NCBI GenBank assembly: GCA_009809945.1
Contig: WTPW01002462.1
Coordinates: 19,545 to 83,544 of the forward strand
Direction of reading: 5' to 3'
DNA length: 64,000 nt
Origin: Gigaspora margarita
Taxonomy: Eukaryota > Glomeromycota > Glomeromycetes > Diversisporales > Gigasporaceae
Shown here: positions 57,021 to 64,000 of the stretch, piece after piece
How the letters are laid out: every line of letters starts with the position of its first letter
Numbering within the stretch: the first letter of the stretch is position 1
Made by a program: the position numbers and the translations under genes
The notes under the pieces: model-generated
Database searches by the model: none
Seen by the model: only the letters and a program-made list of their open reading frames with translations
What the model was told of the DNA's origin: nothing

Positions 57021-57264
57021 TACCAGAAATTGCAATTAAAGAATAGAAAGAAATGCTAGTACCTTCTTTTCACAAATGACTTTCTCTTGCCTTTCAAAAA
57101 ACTAGAAAACAAGTAATAAAATTTTTATGTATGAAAAGTCAATATTTAGACTTTTTGAACAATATTTAACACATGTATTTGTTAACAAAAGAGCATATAA
57201 GTATTTTATTTTAGGGTCTTATGCATATCAAACTATGAGTTCATAATCAGCAAATTTTATATAT
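57021..57264. other. AT-rich non-coding DNA
   Basis: Nothing recognisable between the MITE and the composite element. Confidence 0.4.
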
Positions 57265-59085
57265 AGATATATATCGATTACTAACCGATAAGATATATAT
57301 CGATACTCAACACCCCTATCGATTATTATTGATAGTAATAGTAATCGATATATATCTGGTTAATTAATATATATCGAATACCGGTTAATCAATATATATT
57401 GAATATGATATCAATTAATAATTATTATATTCACATAATTATGCTTTTTGCAAATTTTTAAACGTTTTACAGGTTTTCACAAGTTTTCACAATTTAATAT
57501 AAAATTTTATATTTTTATTTATTATTATTATACATTATATTTTAAATTAAATATATGTTTTTACTCAATATTATATATTTTATTATATATTAATATATAT
57601 TCTTTACAATAAAAAAAAACAACAAAAAAATGAAACTAAAAAAAATAATGAAAAAAAATGAAAATGAAAAATAGAATATTTTAAACTACTTTCGCACTTT
57701 GTTGATAAAAATACTAGCCCTATATATTTATTTCCTTATCCTACAGTTGGCTTTTCTTTGTTTTAACTATCATATTCGCTTATATTCGCTTGTATTCGCT
57801 TATATTCGCTTGTATTCGCTTATATTCGCTTGTATTCGCTTATATTCGCTTGTATTCGCTTACATTCGCTTGTATTCGCTTATATTCGCTTATATTCGCT
57901 ACTTTCTAAAAAAATAGTAAAGAAGTAAAAAAAAATAAAAAAAACTATTTCTCAGAAGCATTAGTGTTAGACCACCCCATACAGATGCAAGAGAAACAAG
58001 AAAAACTACTCCATACGATCCCAGCGACGACACCAACTAGGACAACACCAATGGTACCAATGATGGCACCAACAACGATACGAAATATGATACAAAAAAA
58101 AAGAGTTTATAAGCAAAGAGAAGCGAAGAGAAGCGCCGTATGAACACAAGAGAAATGAGCAAGACCACCCTGTACGAACTCAAGAGAAATGAGAAGATCA
58201 CCCTGTTGAACGCAAGAAAAATGAGCAAGACCACCCCGTACGAATGCAAGAGAAACGAGCAAGACCTACTTACAAAAACGCAGGAAAAACAAACGGACCA
58301 CCCACAAGAATGCTAAAAAACTATACAACACTATCTACAAGAATACCGAGAGAAGCACGTAAAGCCATTTCACAAGAACATCAACAACACCTAGCTAGCG
58401 ACATGACACCAACGACGACACCAACTACGACACCAAGAGAAGCAAAGAGAAGTAAAGAGAAGTGAAGAGATGCAAAGAGATGCAAAGAGATGCAAAGAGA
58501 TGCAAAGAGATATGAAAAGAAGAGAAGCAAAGACAAAAAAATCAAACAGATAAAAAAAATAAAAAAAATAAAAATAATAATTATCAAAGATGATCATTAT
58601 TTTTATATGATGCACGTGGATGCGCAACTGTGCAAAAATAAATAAAAAAAAATGGTGAAGAGATGCGAAGAGATGTGAAGAGATGTAAAGAGAAGCAAAA
58701 AGAAGAGAAGCGAAGACAAAAAAAAACAAACAGATAAAAAAAATAAAAAAAATAATTATCAAAGATCATTATTTTTATATGATGCACGTGGATGTGCAAC
58801 TGTGTGAAAATAAATAAAAAAAATAAATAAATAATTAAAATAAATAAAAAAAAATTAAAATCGTTAACGATCTAATATAGCGATTAATATCCATTAATCG
58901 TTATATATCATTTCAATAAGTACGATTAAAATCGATTATAGATATATAGCGATTTATATTTTATTTACACTGTATATCGATTATAGATACATATCGGTAT
59001 AAAACTAGTTTATCGATATATATCGTTAATTTTTAATCGATATATATCGATTAATTGTTATATATCGATATGAATCTACATAAAA
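57265..59085. mobile_element. Composite element with ATCGATAT arrays, copy 2 (~1.8 kb)
   Basis: Left array 57268-57420 (gatatatatcgattactaac), right array 58860-59065 (taatcgatatatatcgatta). Inside: A-rich spacers, attcgcttat/attcgcttgt minisatellite of about 13 units (57775-57900), a ~42-bp repeat (58130-58265, acgaacgcaagaaaaatgag), a 10-bp repeat gcaaagagat (58468-58512), and a directly repeated block (attatcaaagatgatcatta .. gatgcacgtggatgcgcaac at 58572-58632 and 58753-58805). Same layout as 27384-29185. Open frames here (57699-57917, 58391-58762) are repeat-encoded. Confidence 0.65.
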
Positions 59086-60360
59086 AATTTCCCGATAATT
59101 GTTAGGTGACAAAATTAGTGTATGATATTATAAATGCAATCAAGTTTCTTATATTGTACTGTTTATTCAGACAACTAATAAAACTCTATTTCAGCCTTAA
59201 ATGCTCTAATTGCAAAAAAAAGAAAAACAAGATTATATTGGAAAAAAAGCTCTTTCTTTGCTGTAATTTTTAAAAAAAAGTATACAAATACAACTCAAAT
59301 TTATAGTAGAGTGGGTTCAGGAAACAATTAAAGATTTTAATGAGTACCAAGTTTCTTCTGGATATATTAAGATACAATTCAATGTAGAAAACTGCTTTTT
59401 TACTAATCCCTAATACAAATCAATATTGTTAATAAAAAATATTATTAAAGATTTATTTCAATAAATTAAATAGTTTGAAAATTAATCTTAATGTTTTTTA
59501 ATACTGTCTTTTATATAGTTAATAGAATACTGTATATAATTTCATAATGAAGATTTTCACAAGTTGTATTGTTTGCTAACTTAATTTTTTTCTAGTAATA
59601 CAAATTTCTATTACAAACTAAAGTCTATATTATGCATAATAGTAAAAAGGTTATTATAGCCAAAAAACAATAATTAAGAAAAAAAAGGTAATTATATTTA
59701 TTTGCTTGTATACCAGAAAATATATTAGAAATATTAATATATTTGACTATTATTAAATGGATACACAATTTCTATTGCAAATTCTTAAGTATTAGCTAGG
59801 CTCAATTTATTGAAGATCGATTGGGTTTTGCTATTACAGCACATATATTATGTTTAAGTCCAATTTTCCAAAAAGCTATATATTTTTTGTATAATATTTT
59901 AATATAATAATTGATAGTCACAGTTGAAGAGTATAAAAAATAGTATAACTTTATAGAATGGAATACTGAAAGTTTCTGTTAATAAATAAAAATCAACTAT
60001 AATGCTTCATGTTGTTATAGTAAGAAGGTTCTTTTACTCCTTACTATAACAATAACACAGCTATAGGGATCCTTTATCAGTTTATAGTGATGTCCAAGAG
60101 GCAGGTATAATTTCTTAGTCTGTAAGAAACTATACTCTTCTCTGTAAGCAGTTCACAACAGTATTTATATTTAACAATAGTTTCTTTATTAACAATAATA
60201 AACAAGAGGGCTATCCCTAGGCTTCTATTCCTAAGAAATCTCTTTTACAAGATATTTAATAAATATAAGAGAAGTAGGGTGTCTTGGTCTAATTTGACTA
60301 AAGAAATTTTGTATCTTTAAATGCATTTTAGAATAAGAGTTATAAGTGCTAATTTACAAT
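59086..60360. other. AT-rich non-coding DNA with one hairpin
   Basis: No gene. 60013-60054 is a hairpin (gttatagtaagaaggttctt .. ctccttactataac). Otherwise featureless. Confidence 0.4.
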
Positions 60361-60371
60361 GATTAACATTA

Positions 60372-60550
60372 CAATCATCATAAGCAGCATAAGTATTATA
60401 AGTGATTTAATCATTATAAGCAGTATAAGTATTATAAGCAGTATAAGCAGTATAAGCAGTATAAGTATATAAGTGTATAAGTGTTATAAATGGTATAAGC
60501 ATTATAAGTGTTATAAGCAGTACAATTGGTATAAGCATTATAAGTGATAT
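60372..60550 (+). repeat. Short tandem 'ataagcagt/ataagtgtt' repeats
   Basis: Irregular 9-12-bp units (ataagcagtataagcagt, ataagtgttataaatgg, ataagcattataagtg). No unique spacers, so not a CRISPR-like array. Confidence 0.75.
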
Positions 60551-60645
60551 AAACTGTTCAAAATGTCTAGCTTTTCAAATAATAATATAAAATACTAAAA
60601 ATGATAATAAAATTAAAAAATAATAATAATAATAATAAATATACT

Positions 60646-61176
60646 GTCTTCCAGATCAATAGCATAGTGGTTATGCTTCAAGAATACAAGTCATAAGGTT
60701 GCCAGTTCGATTCCTCCCAAAGGCAAAAATAACAAAAAAAACCAGCCAGATAAAAACAGAAAATGCTATGAGAAGACAGAGATCCAGGACATCATATGTC
60801 AGACTTAATTGGGCAGGCGTTATTGAAAAATTTGTAGCTGTGAAGAAAATCGTGCTAGAACTCCAATTTGGAATAACTGAAGTCACAAGACAAAATATGA
60901 GGCCTAAGTCTATTATTACAGATACTATATGAACTCATGGTGCATAGTATGTTCTTATAGAAGTGTACAAATCTTTCAACCTCTCCAGATGGAAGTTGGT
61001 GCGACAGGTTGCTTCTGGGCAATAAAGGTCGCTTTCGGGCAAACAAGTAAAAGCTAGGAGATGTTGGGCTCAGCGAAAAATACAATATATGAACAATTAA
61101 CTTTAAACTCAGATATAGACATAGGATATTTAGCACTAGTAAGACTGTCTAAGATTAAAAAAAAAATAAAAATAAA
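60646..61176 (+). mobile_element. tRNA-derived SINE with 12-bp duplication
   Basis: Pol III A box TAGCATAGTGG (60660-60670) and B box AGTTCGATTCC (60704-60714) at tRNA-like spacing, then about 430 bp of unrelated body, ending in an A-rich tail (61155-61176). Flanked by identical AATAAATATACT at 60634-60645 and 61177-61188, the hallmark of LINE-driven insertion. Short open frames (60671-60886, 60699-60932) are not genes. Head shared with 4115-4775 minus. Confidence 0.85.
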
Positions 61177-61289
61177 AATAAATATACTACAGTTGCTACT
61201 ATAAAAAGCTATCAACTTTTAACTATAAACTTTTTAAACGTTTTTAACTTTTTTAAAATAAAATAAACTAAAAGAGTGAATCTATTTGT

Positions 61290-61860
61290 CACCCGCAGAA
61301 ACTCACCTGAGTGTGATTAACCAATTAGATCAAAGAATCATGTATAACATGAAAAATGCAAAACCTTTAATTTTTTTGAAAAATTTTTTCTAACTTAAAA
61401 TTTTGTCTATGAACCAACTTTTTTTTTTATGTAAAAAAAAAATTTTCTAGCAAAATTTTACTATATTTGAAGATTTACCTGGACCCTAACTATGGCTCTA
61501 ACTAGTGTCTGAAATTCAATTTTTAAATTAGTTGCAGGCCACAACCAAATAAATATTTGCATATTATAAAAATTTATAAAAATTTAGTTGCGCACATAAG
61601 CATTTAATAGAAATTTATTAGTAAATTTTGCAAATTTATGTGCAGAATTTGCATATGCACTTCAAATCTTGGTTGCAGAATTTTAAAATTTGTTGTGGTC
61701 TGCAGACTCTGCAACTTAATTTTAGATACTGGCTCTAACCCCGACCCTAATGATAGTAAGTTTTGATGCTTTGTTTTGTTTTAATCATAACATTACACGA
61801 TCTAATTGGTCGATCATGCTCTGGTGACTGTTACTGCCAGTGACAAACACATTTTTTCAA
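61290..61860. repeat. MITE, TTAGGG-core family, copy F, re-invaded
   Basis: Left ..accaattagatcaaagaatc, right ..acgatctaattggtcgatca inverse. The core has CCCTAA-like words on both sides of an insertion (ggaccctaactatggctcta; ctaaccccgaccctaatg). 61189-61289 before it is AT-rich. Confidence 0.65.
61503..61730. mobile_element. Small MITE nested in copy F (~228 bp)
   Basis: Ends AGTGTCTGAAATTCAA / inverse of ttaattttagatact (about 12 of 15 match), flanked by identical GGCTCTAAC (61494-61502; 61731-61739). A 9-bp duplication suggests Mutator-type, though the target is itself a repetitive CCCTAA-like tract. Confidence 0.65.
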
Positions 61861-63009
61861 ACTAAAAAATGTTTTTGTAAATTTAATAGCTTTTTAATTA
61901 AACTATCAAATTTACAAAACAAATTTTTTAATATTTTTTATTATTTTAAGAAGTTTATATTAATTTAAAGTTATATATAGTTAGAAAATTTGGTGCTTAT
62001 ATATAAAAAAACTTTTTATGCAGAATTGTATTATAAGGTAAATATATATATATATAGTAGGTTTAAACTATTAATCAAATTATAATAAAATTACTTAGCA
62101 TTATGTATATGTCCATCCATTTTGAATCAAGAATGTAACTGACTATCAAAATATTCTGTATCTTTGTTTGCTTATAAATAGTTACATTCTTGATTCAATT
62201 TTACTTCTAAATATGGTTACATTGATAGGATCTTAGGTTAGATCAGGTAGTAAGTATTATAACATTAAAATCTTTTACAGATCCATGCCAAATTAATTAA
62301 TCATTAACTGAATTTATTCAATAAATCACTAATTTAATTAAAAAAAGTGAAATTAAATCTGGTTCCTATTATAATAAAGCTAGTATTTTTTATGTTTTCT
62401 TATTTGTGACCTTGATTAAATATATTTGATGATCGAATTATAATATAAATCAATTCAATTAAAAATAACGCTTGCTTTTGAATTTATTTAATTTGGCTAT
62501 TATGACATTTTAAACATTTATATTTAATATTGTAATAAAACAAAAAAATTTTTTACCCTATATTTTAAGTCAAGTTTCATAATTAATATAATTAAAGAAC
62601 TTATATATATACGATTATGACGTTATATGCCATAATTTTTCGAATAGAGTTTATTGAGTAGAAAATTTTTACTTCATGGGAATAAAAACTATGCTGCATA
62701 TATTTACTAAATTATAACTTGAGAAAATTTTGGTGCATTTTGTATTATTAATAGTTATTCAGATGAATTATTCAGGTTGATGTATGTAATTATTATTTAT
62801 GAACATGAAAATCACATATGCCTGTTTTAGTAATTACTAAATATGGCCCATGAGAAACTTTGTTTATTTACTAATAATAGCTAAATTTAAAATGCAAGAT
62901 AAAAATCCTATTATAGTAAAACTGGTATTTCTATATTTTATCATAATCTTGATTAAATCTTATACAATTATTATAAAGTGCACCTATGGTGTTGAACACC
63001 ATAGGTAAA
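61861..63009. other. AT-rich non-coding DNA with a perfect 19-bp hairpin
   Basis: 62122-62140 (ttgaatcaagaatgtaact) and 62180-62198 are exact inverse copies separated by 39 bases. 62975-63005 has another small inverted pair (cacctatggtgttgaacac). No gene. Confidence 0.5.
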
Positions 63010-63277
63010 TTAGATTTGCTAATTTGTGTAACAAAAACAAAAAAAATAAACTTTTATAAAACAAAAAATAAATTTAAATTACTTTAGGGTTAGGGTGAGG
63101 TCTGGGATTTTATTGGGGGCATTAGTATATACAAAATTTAGCAAGGAATTTTTTTTATTAGAGCCCCAAAAGCGGTTTCATAAGCAAAATTATAAGTTAT
63201 GAATGTTTTTTTAAAAAATAAACAAAAAAATAAAATTTTATGTTACACCTGATCTTAAATTTTGATTGGCTAATTGA
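63010..63277. repeat. MITE copy D, truncated by LINE-3
   Basis: Very similar to 5346-5640: ttactttagggttagggtga, gagccccaaaagcggtttca, tacacctgatcttaaatttt. It stops at ttttgattggctaattgaa, where copy C continues, because LINE-3 begins. Confidence 0.7.
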
Positions 63278-64000
63278 AAAAAGACTCTTTCCGGTACACC
63301 CCTGAAAATCCCAAAAAATCGCATAAACAACAAAAATCCTATAGGAAAGAGAGCACTCGTAAGACAAAACTCGGTCAAACTAACTAAACAACAACCAATA
63401 AACTGCCTTCGCAGCCCTTGGACTACAAGATAAAGAGGAAAAGAACCCAGACTGCTCATACGCTACTTTCCTTTACCAAGTTGTTGCCGACTATGTTGGC
63501 AACACAAGAACATAATAATGGCAATACAGATACACAAGTCTGCCCCACCCCCCATACCGATATGGAAATAGATAACGATAATAAGGAGCACGCTACAAAA
63601 AAAATGAGAATCGTAGACACCCCTATGACCGAAGCCTCTCAAACTTTCTTCATCGAAGAAAATAATGGAAATAAAATTGCAAATAGTGGGGAATCTCCCG
63701 AGACCCCGAAAAATTCAACCATGACATCATCGGACCCATTGATCAAAACAAACCAAAAAATTCTCCCAGGACCCGAATCGGCACCCAGGATTTTTTCCCA
63801 CGACAACCCTTATGTAAATCACGGGACAACAACAACAACACAACAAACNGATCAGCTGACCTGCCCGAACCGCCTACCCCCGTTGGAATCCGAACTGACC
63901 CCGACCCCCGACCCAACTAGCCAGAACAACATTAACGAACCAGCTACACCTTTCTTTACTGAGGACATGTCCTTCGACTTCGATGTCCCTACAACCGGAT
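63278..64000 (+). mobile_element. LINE-3: 5' end, runs off the window
   Basis: Starts aaaagactctttccggtac within a MITE and is abruptly richer in G+C. The word actctttccg also opens LINE-2 (47935 downward), which supports the call as the 5' end of a related LINE. The 215-bp leader (63278-63492) precedes ORF1. Its right end lies outside the window. Confidence 0.6.
63493..64000 (+). CDS. LINE-3 ORF1-like protein, N-terminal part
   Basis: From ATG at 63493 the frame is open for 169 codons to the window edge with no stop (one N at about 63849, in a Thr codon). MLATQEHNNGNTDTQV at the start; then acidic and Pro/Thr/Asn-rich (VDTPMTEASQTFFIEENNGN, ELTPTPDPTSQNN, FFTEDMSFDFDV). Low-complexity, apparently disordered, no domain yet. 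Position behind a LINE-type 5' end suggests the N-terminus of a gag-like ORF1, but a host gene cannot be excluded. Codon use is much richer in G+C than every other frame in the window, consistent with a recent arrival. Confidence 0.6.
   Translation, partial: MLATQEHNNGNTDTQVCPTPHTDMEIDNDNKEHATKKMRIVDTPMTEASQTFFIEENNGNKIANSGESPETPKNSTMTSSDPLIKTNQKILPGPESAPRIFSHDNPYVNHGTTTTTQQXDQLTCPNRLPPLESELTPTPDPTSQNNINEPATPFFTEDMSFDFDVPTTG

Noticed and set aside
58381..58799. Membrane-protein-like minus-strand frames
   Set aside because: They translate gcaaagagatg and A-rich repeats of the composite element; hydrophobicity is an artefact.
60372..60550. CRISPR-like array
   Set aside because: Units are contiguous 9-12-bp variants with no unique spacers, and the DNA is eukaryotic. 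The same applies to 57775-57900.
60655..60720. Functional tRNA gene
   Set aside because: A and B boxes are present, but no full cloverleaf forms, and the segment is the head of a 12-bp-duplicated SINE. The heads at 3257-3312 and 4693-4760 were treated likewise.
63493..64000. Bacterial contamination or horizontal transfer
   Set aside because: Higher G+C is notable, but the leader joins a MITE and shares a start word with LINE-2, so a young LINE is simpler.

Overview
The window is eukaryotic and very AT-rich (roughly a quarter G+C by eye). I found no convincing host gene, rRNA or tRNA gene; almost everything I can explain is transposable-element DNA in different stages of decay. The best guess for the organism is an arbuscular mycorrhizal fungus (Glomeromycotina, e.g. 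the Rhizophagus/Gigaspora type). This rests on the style of the encoded proteins (LINE polyproteins with a GIDQGE..SPL.WRI.YDPL reverse-transcriptase block, FAR1/MULE transposase with SWIM finger, Ty3-type polyprotein), the low G+C, the TE density and TTAGGG-like motifs. It is inference, not proof.

Layout. 1-8.3 kb: small inverted-repeat elements (MITEs), several with TTAGGG-like cores, a 533-bp foldback element and two tRNA-headed SINE-like blocks. 8.29-17.58 kb: a nest in which a hAT-like element (8-bp duplication GCTTATAC) contains a second one (CTATATAT), which contains a foldback MITE split by a broken LINE (LINE-1, + strand). 17.6-23.3 kb: AT-rich DNA, motif arrays, palindromes, a polypurine tract and a four-unit minisatellite. 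23.32-37.65 kb: a Ty3-type LTR retrotransposon with both LTRs, primer-binding site, gag, protease, RT, RNase H, integrase and polypurine tract, carrying at least eleven separate insertions. 38.3-40.1 kb: motif arrays and another hAT-like element. 40.1-47.9 kb: a full-length but decayed LINE on the minus strand (LINE-2) with poly(A) and a target duplication of about 15 bp. 48.8-51.4 kb: a broken MULE transposase gene with an apparently intact intron. 52.5-63.3 kb: MITEs, including a 1.1-kb palindrome, a second foldback copy, nested mariner-, Mutator- and hAT-type MITEs, a minisatellite-bearing composite element and a SINE with a 12-bp duplication. 63.28-64.0 kb: the start of a third LINE whose ORF1 is open to the window edge.

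Three themes deserve attention. First, a set of hAT-like non-autonomous elements (TAGGG.. / TAGTG.. / CAGTG.. ends, 8-bp duplications) whose bodies are filled with family-specific, often self-complementary short motif arrays. Second, TTAGGG-like repeats in the middle of several unrelated MITE families. Third, loss of catalytic or metal-binding residues in all three element classes by what look like single C:G to T:A transitions.

The autonomous elements (LINEs, Ty3, MULE) would be the source of enzymes for the short elements. All internal copies of these genes are broken here; only the ORF1 at the right edge is uninterrupted as far as it can be seen.
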